From NCBI GenBank assembly GCA_037447655.1, contig JBBHKE010002866.1, positions 188,001 through 251,979 of the forward strand: a DNA stretch of 63,979 bases, read 5' to 3'. This DNA is from Zygnema cylindricum (taxonomy: Eukaryota; Streptophyta; Zygnematophyceae; Zygnematales; Zygnemataceae). Shown one piece after another: positions 21,806 to 33,965 of this stretch; positions within the stretch are counted from its first letter, which is position 1; every line of letters starts with the position of its first letter. Position numbers and translations under genes: made by a program. Under the pieces are notes generated by a model, which saw nothing but the letters and a program-made list of their open reading frames with translations, was not told where the DNA came from and searched no databases.

Positions 21806-21874
21806 GGGTATGAATAATAACCAGTTTTCCGGAAGTATTCCAAATTTCGATCAATTAGTGAACGTTCAAGAATT
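21806..21874 (+). pseudogene. LRR exon 5 (acceptor lost)
   Basis: 69 bp if the repeat phase is kept, encoding a 23-residue LRR: M-N-N then NQFSGSIPNFDQLVNV. The donor GTAAGT from 21875 is perfect. The expected acceptor reads acaa instead of acag, and the upstream sequence is purine-rich, so normal splicing into this exon is unlikely. Confidence 0.65.
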
Positions 21875-23056
21875 GTAAGTAAAATCTAATTCTATGGATT
21901 GTTGTTGGTGTTATTGTTATGATTATGTTTTATTTTATGGTCAATGTATCGTATTCGAGTAAAAATATTAGGCAAATGGAAAATCCTATTCGTTACCCAT
22001 ATTCGGCATTAACATCGTAGTGATTTTCTCTTTTTATTCTTAATGATTGGAATATAAAAGTAATCTATTTATGCACTATATTTTTGGACATGATTATAGT
22101 CATCAACAACCGGGCTAGAAGTAAAATGAATTGGAATTTGTGGTTCAATAGGCAAATCCGTCCGTCTTTCGCCTTCGAATATCTTCGTCATTTTTCACAA
22201 AATAAAACTAAATCTGTGCGAAATGACACAAATCACACCACAGTACTTATGACAAATAAGTAATATTTTCTCCCTAAAAAGCGACTAAGTTATAATTTTT
22301 CACAATCATCAATCAGATATGTGTGGACAAACATTAAGCCTACGGAAAAATTTGAATTTGCATAGGCATAAAGTAGAAGGAAAAAGTGACCCAACACAAA
22401 ATAAATGAACCCACTAGTGAGAGAGTTGTAGAACTTTCAATTTACAACCAATCAAAACAAAAACATTTCTTGCTTTTTCAAGTTTTACAGATTTGTTGGT
22501 TAGCGGACTTGCCAATAATCCGGTCCATGTGGTCACCAAAGTCCGAAAATATCTAATCCCTATTCTGCGGATGTCAACCTTGATTTCCCGTAATACCAGC
22601 TAGCGAGCCAATGAAAACTAGTTGTTTCGCTAGCGTAATTGTATACAAATTCATACGTGTGAGGACTAAGATCTTCACCGTCCACAAAACTTAGAATAGA
22701 CAGCCGTGCGATGTTGAAGTCATTGTCATGCCAATGGCGTGACTAGCAAACAATTGACGGCAACAATTTGTTTTTTGCGGCGTTGGAACGCGTGTGCTAA
22801 ATCAAATATTGTATTTTTCTCGAATTAAAATGATAATTTAATCGAGAAGGCGCTATGGGGTCGATTTATTAAGTGAACTAATCGACTTTTTGGTCGAGCG
22901 TGTCATTTAACTATAGTGTCAAAAGAATAAAGTAATGGAGAGAGGTGAAAAAATAAAAATGGTTGCCTTTAGTTTGAAAAAAAATGGTTGAGATATTTTG
23001 CAAAAAAAAAACTTAGTAATTCATTTCGGGAACATCTTTCTGTAGGTCACACTTTG
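21875..23056 (+). other. intronic sequence, no gene seen
   Basis: AT-rich; no complete LRR exon or RNA gene recognised. A weak LRR-like stretch near 22130-22190 is listed among the rejected items. Confidence 0.55.
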
Positions 23057-23664
23057 TGTTTGTTTTAGACGTTCTCAACCAATATTATGTACGGAAATCG
23101 GAGTGCCGATATTGTACAGACAGACAAATCCAATCGTACGGAATCTAAGGACGATTCCACGACATTCAAATTGCACTGAAATACTGACGCATTTTGGTGT
23201 GCGTCTACCGACGGCGGAATTTCTACGTTTTGGCGTATAGCCATTGGACAACAAGGTGCACACATACATTTTCGAGTTGGGGTACACAAACATAAATAGA
23301 AACCATAACATACCATGAATTTATCTCTCTCACACATCACATGATAGCAATTTTTTTAGGCAATGGTGTTTATTCCATAAAAGCACATTGTATAGAGATC
23401 ACATATCATAGAGATTAGACAGTCATAGGAGAAGAATCCAATTTTTTTTGATAGAGAAATGTCTTTGAGACAATTGTAATTCCTACTTCCATATTTCCAT
23501 TAAAAGTTGTTTAAACCTGCCTTCTCTATTATCTACACCTATTCTACTACCACCTATAAACCTTATGAGCCCCATCACGACACCCTTTCCCGGTGTATAC
23601 CCTAGGTTTGTCTACCCTAACCATCCGCCAAGGGCTAGGGTGATCGCCAATCCTAAAGTGAACT
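23057..23664 (+). repeat. 5' LTR of element D
   Basis: Starts TGTTTGTTTTAGACG; the end is set by comparison with the 3' LTR (aaagtgaac plus one base). About 608 bp. Confidence 0.82.
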
Positions 23665-23665
23665 A

Positions 23666-23679
23666 GTCATGGGCCCACC
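23666..23679 (+). other. primer-binding site, half-tRNA-iMet type
   Basis: GTCATGGGCCCACC, one mismatch to the complement of the plant initiator tRNA-Met anticodon arm, one base after the LTR. Confidence 0.7.
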
Positions 23680-24059
23680 GTAAAGTGGTGCCCCGCATGT
23701 CTTCAATGTTCATTAAGTAGAGGAGTCAAGCGTAGGTGAATCTCAGCAGTGAGTCCATTGCAAAGTCACTTTCGATTTTTGCAAAGTTGCACAAGTAGCA
23801 CATAAGAAGAGAGATTAGGCAGCACATAGGAAGAGAGATCAGATCAATTTCATTGGAAACTGAATCTTGATAATAGAAGACCAAATATTCCGTCAGGGTG
23901 AGATCATGATGGATCATGTTAAACATGTGAGATGGTCAAAGATGGAGGAACTATCATGTAAAACAATAGAATCATCAAGTGTGGGGGAAGTAAAGGAAAA
24001 CAAATTCAATGTGGATACAAGCCACATATAAGATGCACCGTTACAAGCCACATAGAAGA

Positions 24060-24300
24060 TGCAGTCAAACCCAACTGTCGTTCGCTAGGAAGATTGAGCA
24101 AACTTAAAAAATTCCCCGATCCATATACGAGGATGGAACATCTATCCATGAACACATCACTCAATTTTCCAATCTAGAAGTCCAAGCACAGATGGGAAGC
24201 CTAGTTTTTTCAATGGCCACAAGCATCCGTTGTTTAATCCTTTCATTACCGACTCAGTAGTCAATTGTCCTCACTTAACAGGAGGGGCAAAGCTTGGCGA
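24060..24300 (+). pseudogene. gag remnant of element D
   Basis: YEDGTSIHEHITQFSNLEVQ followed by IRCLILSLPTQ fits the copia gag pattern (G-x-S-I-x-E-H-I-x-x-F ... L-L-x-S-L-P). A stop follows at once; the N-terminus is not identified. Confidence 0.65.
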
Positions 24301-24821
24301 AATAGAAGTGGAATGAAGTGGTGGAGGTGCTGCTAAAAATGAAATCCAGCACCACATAAGTTTTTCATGGCAACACAATCTCTGATGGTTGCTCCAACAA
24401 TTCACTTGTAGGTGGGACAAAAAGAGAAGGTAGGGTCAGCCAATCACAATTGAGTGACAATCACGGGAAAGAGCCACAATTGAGTGACAATCACTATTAA
24501 GTGACAATCAGGGTAAAGAGGCTCGCCCCAAGCAAAAGGTTGAGCTGAACTTTATGCAGGTACACAAATTGTAAACGAAAAGAGGATGCAACGAGGCAAT
24601 AAGAAAATTGACCGAGGCAAATTGTAACCTTATAAAAAAAATTCTCAAACGAATGCATCTCCGACCCAAACTCCATCAAACAAATCACAACCAATCAAAG
24701 AGGAACGGCTTACCAAAGAAAGGGTAGAAGAACACACCAAGAAGTTACAAAGGGAGAGGAGCACGTATGTGTCACATAGAGGGATAGCTTAGACCGAGTC
24801 AAATGGGTGCAGTCGAAAAAT

Positions 24822-25111
24822 CTACAAGACAATGGTAGAAAAGTTAGCACTGAACTTAAGCTGATGGAAGAGAGCTCAATGCATTAAAGACAAGACAAGA
24901 ATTGCAAGACAATGGTAGAAAAGTTAGCACTGAATACAAGCTCATGGATGAGCGATCAATGCATTTCAAGAAAAGATAAGAATGGCAAGCAAGCTTAATG
25001 CATTATTCAAGATAAGACAAAAACTGCAAGACAATGGTAGAAAATTTAGCACTGAACTCAAGCTCATGGATGAGAGATCAATGCATTTCAAGACAAGACA
25101 ACAATGGCAAG
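24822..25111 (+). repeat. three tandem copies, 84-122 bp
   Basis: Copies begin with aagacaatggtagaaaagtt-like sequence at about 24822, 24906 and 25028 and share agctcatggatgag and gatcaatgcatttcaag. The middle copy is longer by an extra aatgcattattcaag segment. Confidence 0.8.
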
Positions 25112-25136
25112 TAGGCAGTCATTAGATGAAAGGCAA

Positions 25137-25215
25137 GAGACCAGATCCCATGCTTAACAATAACCATATGCAAGGCAGAAGACCAAATCCTATGCTCAAC
25201 ATTAACCAACTGCAG
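25137..25215 (+). repeat. about 40-bp direct repeat, two copies
   Basis: aggcaagagaccagatcccatg and aggcagaagaccaaatcctatg head two copies in tandem, each ending in aaccatatgc or aaccaactgc. Confidence 0.7.
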
Positions 25216-25641
25216 GTGTCTCAAAACACAAACAATGCAGGAGATAGCAACAGTAAGAGGGATATGGAAAAAAGACAGAATAAAAACTCACAATGAAATC
25301 ACCGAGTGATCAGCAATGTGTAGATCCAATGATTTTAGGAGTAAGAGAACGATTTAATCTCCCCATCTCCACCTCCACACTTTGATTTTAGCACTCAATC
25401 AAGGGTCTCATGTTCATCAAAACTCCATGACCTATCACAAATTACACCAAACAAAAGCAGAGAAAAAACATGACTGATCTTAATCAAAGGGAAGGAGCAA
25501 AGTAGCAAGACTTCATGGAGAAAAGCTAAAGAGAAGGTAGACAGGAATAGAGTTAATTCACAAAAGGAGAGCATAACAAAAATCCTCCCAAAAATTGGCG
25601 CGGATACTCACGAATCAGCTGGTATCAAAATTTGCGGAAGC

Positions 25642-27755
25642 GTGGGGAGTACAAAAAACAGATGTAGCCAAGAGGCTTTGGTGACCGGTCAGGCGATGAT
25701 GCACAGGAATGGCATTGACCATGGTAGACACGTCAATGTGCAAAACAGGAACCGGGCAAGGAGGTTAGAAACCGACAGGGAGGTGAAAAGCAAAATCGAG
25801 CCAAGGAAGATGGGAGCACATGGAGGGGCAAACAGGGAACAACGGGAGAGAAGGTGCAATCGCCACGTAAACAAAGCAAGGCATCTACAGATATGACAGT
25901 TGTAACAGAAACGACTGATCTAAATGATAAAATTATCAATTTAAGATGTGGAAACAACAAGGAGAACAATGGGAACAAGGACATTAAATCCTTACCAAAG
26001 ATGGAGTTGGTAGGGAGTCCGATGGAACACACACCACCCTCACAAACTAAAAGTTCCATGGCCACTTCATCACTTGCCATGAGGAACCCCATAGGTGGAA
26101 AGGACCTGAGAGTAAAAGAGGACGAAGATCCTAGAAAACCATGGAAAAAATTCTTACAAATCTTCAAGGTAAAAATTAACAAACCATGGAAAGAAGTGTT
26201 AGAGTCAAATGTGACCGAAACGAAAACTAACACACAAAAATTGAGATACTTGCTGGAACACATAGACATATGTCTAAAGCAGCCAAAGAAATAGAAAAAT
26301 CTGAAACAAAACCTAAAACTAACAGCTCAAGAACTAAGGAGCTGAGAGCTGAAAAACTAAGGAGAGTAGCAGGGCAAGGAAAGAGACAAATGGAAACTTA
26401 CCCTCAAAGAAATCGAGCGAAAAGGAGTTGAGAAGCGAGTAGATTGCCAAAGCATTCGCATTCTCCACCGAGGCCTCCAAGAAAGAAGACATCACATGTC
26501 GTCAAGTCAACGGAAAAGATGGGAAATCTGCAAACAAAAGAGGAGAAAAAGAGGTGACAGAAACTGTCTTTATAGAAACCGAAGGAGAGAAGATGTTTGC
26601 AGGAAAGGAAGCAACTACAGCAAAGGGAACTTCAGCAAAACTCCAAAGAATGACATTAACCCTTCAAACTCTCTTAGGCATCTATGGCGAAAAATAATGC
26701 CTACAGAAAGTGGACATTTTCACCAATAGTCACTAAGAGGGAGCCAAAAATCCGGCGATAGTGGGAGTGCGCATCGGGTTGAACTCCTAGATCAAGTCCA
26801 ACCCGTCTGAAATTGAGGCTAAATCTGCACAAGAAAAAATAACGCAAAACGTAAAAAATACGTGTCGAGAAAACTCCAAGGTTCTATAAAGAAGTATTGC
26901 TAACCATAAACAGTAATACATTAGGTAGTGGAAAGCTTCAAAGGAGGGAGGATAGATACTTACTAAAATGTGGAGGGACGAGTTGCTTTGCTAAATCTTC
27001 ACCCTCAAGGATTCGGGAAATGGCCAAAGTTCAACCGGCCATACCACCCATGGAAAATCACATGCAAAAACTAATCACAACGGAAGGCGTGATTGGGTCA
27101 GAAAGAGTCAAAAAGAAAAAACAATCAACAAGAAAAAACTAACATCAATGTTTGAAGTGGGACTCTATAGGAAACAACCAATCGTAGGAGTGCATCAGAG
27201 GAATAAGTCAAGTTTTCATCCCACCAATCGCAAGAGTGCAGCAGAGGAAGAAATCGAGTTTTCATCCCAGGCAGCAGAAAAATGAAAGTTGGGGACCAAA
27301 AATTCAGTACTTCGAACTCATCAAGAAGCGAGAAAGCCAGTCTTAACTTAAAAATCCATCGAACAAATCGGGAGACGCCTCAGATCTCCGCGAGAGGAAA
27401 GCCTCCACATAGAAGGCACAACAAAAGCTGTGGATGGGAAAAATGGATGGAATTCGAAGAGCCAAAACCCTTTGAAAATTTTATGATAAGAGGATTAAGA
27501 AAGGAAAAGGGGGCAGACCGCTTAGGGAAGAAGGGAAGTCTAAGTCAGGAAAGAATTCTAGGTCATGGGAGTCTAAGTAACAAGGGCAGTCTAAGTAATG
27601 ACATCCTAAGCTATGGTAGTAGAGCAAAGGACTTTGAAGAAATTTCGGGAGAAGGATTCAAGATAGCACAGGAGAAACCTAAAAGTAAAAAAAACTTGGA
27701 GCGCCTCCCACTATATGGAAGCGACAAAAGCGGTACAGGTACCTTTGTGAGCTAG
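25642..27755 (+). pseudogene. Lys/Glu-rich broken ORFs of element D
   Basis: Open stretches at 25642-25896, 25854-26294, 26496-26729, 26897-27142 and 27282-27755 are rich in K, E, N and S, like the post-gag region of element A, but without recognisable domains. They probably derive from one gag-downstream frame. No pol is present. Confidence 0.45.
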
Positions 27756-28292
27756 CACAAAGGCGCAACAAAAGTACGACATTTCGAGCGACGTCATTGC
27801 GGCCACAGATTCAAGCATCGAACGATCGAAATTGCTCGAGCGACGGTAATTTGATCACTCGACACTTTGCGACGTCGAAATGAATTCAATTTGCGATTGT
27901 GAAATCGATGACGTCACCAAAAATTATGCGAATCTAGGATTACAAGGATCGCACGATCAAATAGAATTACAAGTCAAGTAACTGATTCAGGAGTCTATTA
28001 CAAAAGACGAGGACGCCAGCGGCGCAATTCCTTTGTACGGTAAACAAATCCCACGGTCCACGTACAAGTGACTAGGATTCTAAGAACCACCAGTGGTCCC
28101 AATGGACAATTTTTTTTTTGCGAAGCAAAATCTTTATGATACTAACGAAATCACGGATGTTTATGATTTAGCATAGTACATATTGTACGAAAGTTGTTAC
28201 GCAGGTACATTACCTCTGAAGTGTCGACCGCAATTTACCAATTCGACGAAATCGAGGAGCACGGCAAAAATCAACTCGTGCTCGAGTGGGAG
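27756..28292 (+). other. 3' interior of element D with polypurine tract
   Basis: Several gacgtc motifs occur at 27790-27915 (gcgacgtcattg, gatgacgtcacc), which are ACGT-core sites. The segment ends in ctcgagtgggag before the LTR, the same polypurine tract as in element A. Confidence 0.5.
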
Positions 28293-28951
28293 TGTTGGTT
28301 TTAGACGATCTCGGCCGATATCATATACGGAAATCGGAGTGCCGAGATATTGTATGGACAGACGGATCAAGTCGTACGGAATCTAAGGACGATTCCGTGA
28401 CATTCAATTTGCAGTGAAATAATGACGCATTTTGGGGCGCGGCCACCGACGGCTGACTTTGTGCATTTTGGCGTGTAGCCATTGGACAACACGGTGAACA
28501 CAAAAATCATCGAGTTGGGGTGCACAAGCATGAATACAAATCATAGCATAGCAAGAATCTATCTCTTTCACACATCACGTGATAGCAATTTGTTTAGGCA
28601 ATGGTGTTTATTCCATACAAGCAAATTGCACAAAGATGTATTACACATAGTCATAAAAGGAAAATCCAATTTTATTAGATAGAAAAAAAAAATTTGAGAC
28701 AATTTTAATTCCTACTTCTATATTCCCATTAAAAGATGTTTAAACCTGCCTTCTCTACTGTCTACATCTATTCTACTTCCAACTCTAAACCCTTGTGAGC
28801 CACATAACGGCATTCTCTACTGTCTACATCTATTCTACTTCCAACTCTAAACCCTTGTGAGCCACATAACGGCACTCCTTCCCAGTGTATACCATAGGTT
28901 TGTCTACCCTAACCCTCGGCTAGGGGCTAGGGTGATCGCCAAAAGTGAACA
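28293..28951 (+). repeat. 3' LTR of element D
   Basis: 659 bp, TGTTGGTTTTAGACG to aaaagtgaaca. It contains a 62-bp tandem duplication (28751-28812 and 28813-28874) absent from the 5' LTR. Confidence 0.85.
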
Positions 28952-30027
28952 CTTTGTGAAACTACAATTCAATCGAACGATTGAAAATAAAATGCAATTT
29001 TTTCTTACATGCGAACATAGTTTAAATTTGCTTAAGAGATATGGTTTTTGTGCACTAAAAGCTCTTCTACAAATAAATTTTAATAAATACCCGTAGAAAA
29101 TGAATAAGGACGTGTTTTTCCAAGCTGGATCTCAATTGGGGCATTAATTTACAAATGCGTGTGAAAAATGAAGACGAACATTCTTTTCCAATGACGATAT
29201 TAAATTTGTTATTTAAGTTATAATAAATTCTTGTCGAATAGAGAATGAATACAACATTCCATTGAAGAATCCTAATTTTAATTTTAGGACATGCTTCTAA
29301 AAATAATGATATTTTCCGCTATCATGAAGTTTTTTTTTGAAAGATGTCTATGTAATAGAATGTTAGGTGTGTTTATTGATGTTTCATTCAATAATGGTGC
29401 AATTTAAAAAAATTAAAAAAAAATTATGTAATCTTTACGTGTGACTAAAAACCTGCCCTAGATTTTTAGATACGTGTATTTTCAAATCTTTAATGTTGTG
29501 AAAAACTTGAACCAAACATTTTTCCAAGAGTATCCAAATGTTCAAAGCCAATCCTGACTTTTTGGCACAACGATTTTGGTTATTTCTAGAAAGAAATCAT
29601 ATTTTATACTACATGAGAAAGTTGAAGGACTAGATATTTCGACTGTTAGTTAAAAGCAGAGATGAAAAATTATAAAGTGTGAAGTTGTCAATAGTGAAAA
29701 AGAAATCAATCATTTTTTTTCAACATTGACTTACTAATTTTTTTTTTCCAAATTTAAATGGAAAAATTATCGCATTCAATTTTGCAAAAAAAAAATTGTT
29801 TATTTCACTTTTTGTGGTTTTGTTCAAGGACTATTTTTTGAAAATAAACCTTTTTTTCACTTACTACATCAAATATATATAATTTGGGCGGGTTATGTTG
29901 GTCTGTACTTCGATACCCGTAAATGTATAAATGTTTTTAAATAGACACTCACATATATATCTTTTTTTGTATCCATGTTTATCAATTTAATAAGAAAAAG
30001 AGAAGACATTGGTTTTTTTTCTTTCAA
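28952..30027 (+). other. intronic sequence, no gene seen
   Basis: AT-rich, begins with the CTTTG target duplication of element D. No exon or RNA gene recognised before LRR exon 6. Confidence 0.55.
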
Positions 30028-30099
30028 AAATTTAGTTCAAAATCAGTAGACCAGAAGCATTCCATCGTCTATTGTTCAAATGCGTTCCCTCGAACTTTT
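30028..30099 (+). pseudogene. LRR exon 6 (stop codon, acceptor lost)
   Basis: 72 bp in the same phase, reading L-V-Q then NQ*TRSIPSSIVQMRSL. The consensus leucine is TAG, and the G of L-x-G is arginine (AGA for GGA). The donor GTAAGT from 30100 is intact. The acceptor site reads ttctttcaa where cag is expected, after a good pyrimidine tract. Confidence 0.75.
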
Positions 30100-30311
30100 G
30101 TAAGTTTAAAATCCTAAATCCTAGAAACCTAAAAACGTAAAAGGGCCAGAATTATACAAACAAAAAAACATAATACTGTCTAAAATCTTAAGACCCTGAA
30201 AGCCTTAAACTCCAAACCTAAAAAGTAGAGATTTCATAAAAAAAAAATGATGACCCCATTTTATATGGAGAAATACTGGAGATTCTATTTTGGACGACTA
30301 CATTTTCTCGG
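30100..30311 (+). other. intronic sequence, no gene seen
   Basis: A-rich with repeated cctaaa-type words; ends with the CTCGG target duplication of element B. Confidence 0.6.
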
Positions 30312-30942
30312 TGTCGCTTTGGGTCGGTCATCCGAACTAACGAGGAGAGTTCCTCGTAGTCAAGGATAACTTTGACCAGCCACATGTCAATACACGCAGA
30401 GGGGCTTAGGGAGTCACAAAGTATTTGGACAAGAAAGATAGGAAAGATTAGGGAGGGATATAATTAGCAAACAGATAAAGTAGGCAAAGAGACAAAAATA
30501 GAAGTACACGAAAGTCGTAGCTTTAATAAATGGTCCACTCACGACAATGTGTTACAAAAGACTTTCTCTAATAAAGCCAGATTCTATTCATTGTCTTACT
30601 TGACTATATCTGAACTGCTATTCTTGCATTAATGGATGAAGGGTTGTATCTTGTCTCTTATGAGTGCCTATTTGTATTCTAATGGTGTTTGTATGAATAA
30701 TGCACTCTCTAATGTGGTCCAATGAAATGATGTCTACACATGCTTGTTCACTTGGATCTGACTATATACGACTGCATGATTTTAATAATGGAATGACTCC
30801 ATGTCGTCCAAATCCTGACATCCGTCCGTACAAATGGTATTGTTCCAGATGTGACGTCGGTCACACAAAATCGGCGATGTGACATCGGTCACGTAAAATC
30901 GGCGATACCCGATATTGCTCGAAATCGCCAATAAAATCAACA
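30312..30942 (-). repeat. 3' LTR of element B
   Basis: On the minus strand runs from TGTTGATTTTATTGGCGA to CAAAGCGACA. The adjoining interior on its 5' side ends in AAGAGTGGGAG, the polypurine tract. Confidence 0.9.
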
Positions 30943-32111
30943 CTCCCACTCTTGTTTGAGGCGACATGGGTTCGCGTAAAAGATCACTTTGAAATAACTT
31001 TGGGTCGATTGGAAGTCGCCCGTAGATACAAAAGTTGCACTGATCCATGCCAGTGGAAATTGTCGCGTGTCCGTTCAACCTGTGAACCTGTACGGCGTGA
31101 AATTTGGAAGGTATGAAATTTTCTCCCACTTTCGCATGTGAAATTGTTTTGTTGCATGCTGAAAAGTTTTTCTTGTAAACATTGGAATCCGATCTGATTC
31201 CCTTGTGATTAAACAAGTGGAGCTCGTCCACTTCATGTCAATGCTGGAGAATCCCACGTCCGTCAATCTTTGGATTCATAAATCTCCATTGCCGTGGATT
31301 CGATAGCTTCGATGTAAGTTTCAACGTCTCTTCAAGTGGGCCTCATTCGACGCCAATTGGATGGTCCTTGACCGTCGATAAGTTTGGATGGCCCTTGTCT
31401 GTTGAATATTCTCAATGTACTTGCGTGCAATTTCGATGTACCTGCGAGAAATTTGTCAGTGAAATCGAATGGTGCTCGTTGTTCCTTGATTTCGGTTCGG
31501 TGGTGTGGATTGCGGTCACGGATTTCAATGTCGCATGATTGTCGCAATTCCTACATTCCACGTATGACTTGTCCCCCAATATGCCGTCGCCCACGAATGA
31601 AAAGCTTTAGTGTCGTGACGTCGTTTGCGTTTCCAGTGGCGCATATGGCGAAGTCTCATTTGACGGAGACTTCACTGTACTTTGCTGTGCACTTAGATTT
31701 AGATCGAGGGTTCGAATTCGATCGTGCGCCTTCGCCGCGATTTAGGGAAGGTACCTTCACTTCGTACGAAATTATCCTTTGCGTTGGCGTCACATGTACT
31801 TATGCCAACTTTCCCAAGGTAAGTGTAATTTTCACAATTTTCCCTGTCTGCTGTCTGTACGCCCCTCTCCTCCTCTCTAAGTTTTCCTTTTCCCTTTAGA
31901 TCTTTCCTTAGTGCTCTACTTCCTTCCTTAAGCTTCCTTGCTGAAGCTACACTTCCTCTCTTCCTTCCTTTGCTTCCTTTCGAAGCCGCCACATGTCTTC
32001 CTATCTGATTTTTAGCAATCTGCAGGCTGAAAATGGACACTAAGGTAGGGTTAGGAATTAGGGTTAGGTTTTCTTCCTCTTTCTCCTCCACGCGTTCCGC
32101 TGCGTTCCTTA
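30943..32111 (-). other. conserved 3' interior of element B
   Basis: Aligned end to end with A 18575-19765. It includes a minus ORF at 31699-32091 (SIFSLQIAKNQIGRHVAASK) homologous to broken frames near 18630-18880 in A. No domain recognised. Confidence 0.65.
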
Positions 32112-33002
32112 TGTAAACCTTGATCGTCCATATTGATTGATCACTTACAGCTAAGCAACCTTAAACTGCCTAAACAACAGTCTTTACAGAATCCTTATAA
32201 TTACTTCAAAGGATCTTGACTTCTAAAGTCTCAACTTTTATCAAGCAATATACCTTGGACACATAACCTGCCCCCCTGATATCTATTGAAGACTTCTTGC
32301 TTTAAAGAAATCAGATGTCAGACCTTAAAGTCAATTTATCTTACTAACATTCAGATAATTACTTCCCTTCTGACCATAATAACCTTCTGAAACACTCAGA
32401 TTATACTTGATCAGATTTACACTTCAATAATCACATTCAGACTTACACAGAACACAAAGCAAATGAAATTTCTTTAATATTGATAAGAATGTAAACATAC
32501 AATGTAAACTAATCTGATGATATTTCTGCTTCCTAAAATGGTAATTATATACTTCATAAACTAACACAGTTCTTCCTTGAATATAACGAACTAAGCTACA
32601 TCGGATTCAAATTTTGCTTACTAAGAAATTTGAATGAGTTTGAAATCAAGAATTTGAATTTCAAAGTTCTTTTGAGTTACATCGGACTTTCCTGGTACTA
32701 TTTCAAGTTTAAATTTCCCGCGGTACTTTGTCGTTTCGATTATCTTTTGCAATTACATCGTACCTTTTAGAATCTGACGTGGTATATTTTTTGAAAGTAT
32801 CCGACGTGGCATACTTTTAAAATATTTTTGACGTGTGAATTTTACGGCGTACCAAAAATAGTGAATCGTATTTTTATCGAAAATTGTTGGCGTCTTTTTG
32901 TTCTGTGATTTTCGGGGTAACAATTTGTTACAACGACGAGAAAAGTTCATCGCTACAGATTGAAGTTAAATCCAATACTACCCTTAACTTCTATCTGTGT
33001 AT

Positions 33003-33025
33003 AAAAAAAAAAAAAAAAAAAAAAA
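33003..33025 (+). repeat. A23 homopolymer
   Basis: A run of 23 A on the plus strand (T on the strand of the captured copia), in the noncoding part of the fragment. Confidence 0.9.
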
Positions 33026-33059
33026 TTACTCCTTTTAACTAATTATCATTGCTTTACTT

Positions 33060-33430
33060 AGTTTTAGCCACTCAAGAGTAATTTGCTTTTTGATCTGCAA
33101 AACTGTAACTTAGGACCTGGTAGTGCCTTAGTCATCATGTGAGCTATCATTTGTGAGTCTACCACATGCTGCATTTTAATAACTCTGTCTTGTATGTTTT
33201 CTGTATGTTTTCTATGACGAAACTGAGTCTGATATCAATATGTTTATTTTTTAAATGATGTTTAGGATTGTTTGCTACAGCTATGGCGGCTTGATTGTCA
33301 CAGTATAAAATCTGAGATTCATGCTGCATCCATCCTAATTCTTGTAAAAAGGCTTTTACCCAAATGATTTCCTTTACTGCCATGCTGAGTGCTAAGAATT
33401 CAGATTCCATTGTTGACTGAGTTGTCACCT
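33060..33430 (-). pseudogene. copia RNase H in the captured fragment
   Basis: MTTQSTMESEFLALSMAVKE, QILYCDNQAAIAVANNPKHH and NKHIDIRLSFVIENI are a well-preserved RNase H end, followed by the terminal M-M-T-K-A-L-P motif in another frame. CDNQAAIA is intact here, unlike in remnant 2. Confidence 0.88.
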
Positions 33431-33718
33431 TTTGAAGTTTACTTCCCCAACAGCACGGTCCTTGTCCAATCTTCAGAATGTATCCAGACGTTGATTTCTA
33501 GGTGATGTCATCTCCTAACTTGCATCACTCCAAGTTTGAATGTTGATTGAATCTCCACCCAAGTGTAACCATAAATATGGTTCAATAAGATATCTTAAAG
33601 AAGTCTTGTGTCAGTATTCATCCATCAAACAGTTGCAAACTGGGAGTGTTCCCCTTTGTAGGGTTGTCTTCTTTTTTCTTTGTATGGAAGCACATAAGTT
33701 AAATCAATACTGTGTTAA

Positions 33719-33965
33719 TTAGATGATTTTCTTTTCTCTATCTCTTTCCATTTGTATTCCTAAGATATATTTTCCTTCCCCAATATCTTTCATATCAAAC
33801 TCCTTACAAAATTCTTCTTTCAGTTTTTGAATTTGTTCCTTACATTTGCTAATGATTAGTAGATCATCTACATAAACTGCAATGTAAAGTACTCCTTCTT
33901 TATCTTCTGGATTCAGTACATATACTGAATGATCAGAACTAATTCTTTGACTCCTTTTGCTTTGC
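33719..33965 (-). pseudogene. copia reverse transcriptase C-terminal fragment, YVDD intact
   Basis: RISSDHSVYVLNPEDKEGVL, then IAVYVDDLLIISKCKEQIQK and FDMKDIGEGKYILGIQMERD. The frame is open across the join with the gag-only element, so the 5' end of this ORF (to 33976) is TR-GAG sequence and the rest is RT. Confidence 0.85.

Larger units (their letters stand above)
23057..28951 (+). mobile_element. gag-only LTR element D (TR-GAG type, second family)
   Basis: 5895 bp with LTRs at 23057-23664 and 28293-28951 and a 5-bp target duplication CTTTG (23052-23056 and 28952-28956). The half-tRNA-type PBS is at 23666. A gag remnant lies near 24120-24260, followed by broken Lys/Glu-rich ORFs; there is no pol domain. 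It shares plan, polypurine tract and LTR start (TGTTG-x-TTTTA) with family A/B/C but the sequence is different. It lies between LRR exons 5 and 6. Confidence 0.85.
32112..33965 (-). mobile_element. captured Ty1/copia fragment (RT end, RNase H, 3' noncoding)
   Basis: Sequence of a different copia family lies inside element B, in the same orientation. It begins in mid-RT and ends in noncoding sequence without recognisable LTR ends or flanking duplication. The left and right joins fall within B sequence that is continuous in A, so it replaces about 1.6 kb of the A-type interior. Confidence 0.75.

Noticed and set aside
22121-22190. LRR-like reading W-F-N-R-Q-I-R-P-S-F-A-F-E-Y-L-R
   Set aside because: The L-x-G part is missing, there is no GT donor at the expected place and the length does not fit 72 bp. 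Could be a decayed exon but support is too weak.
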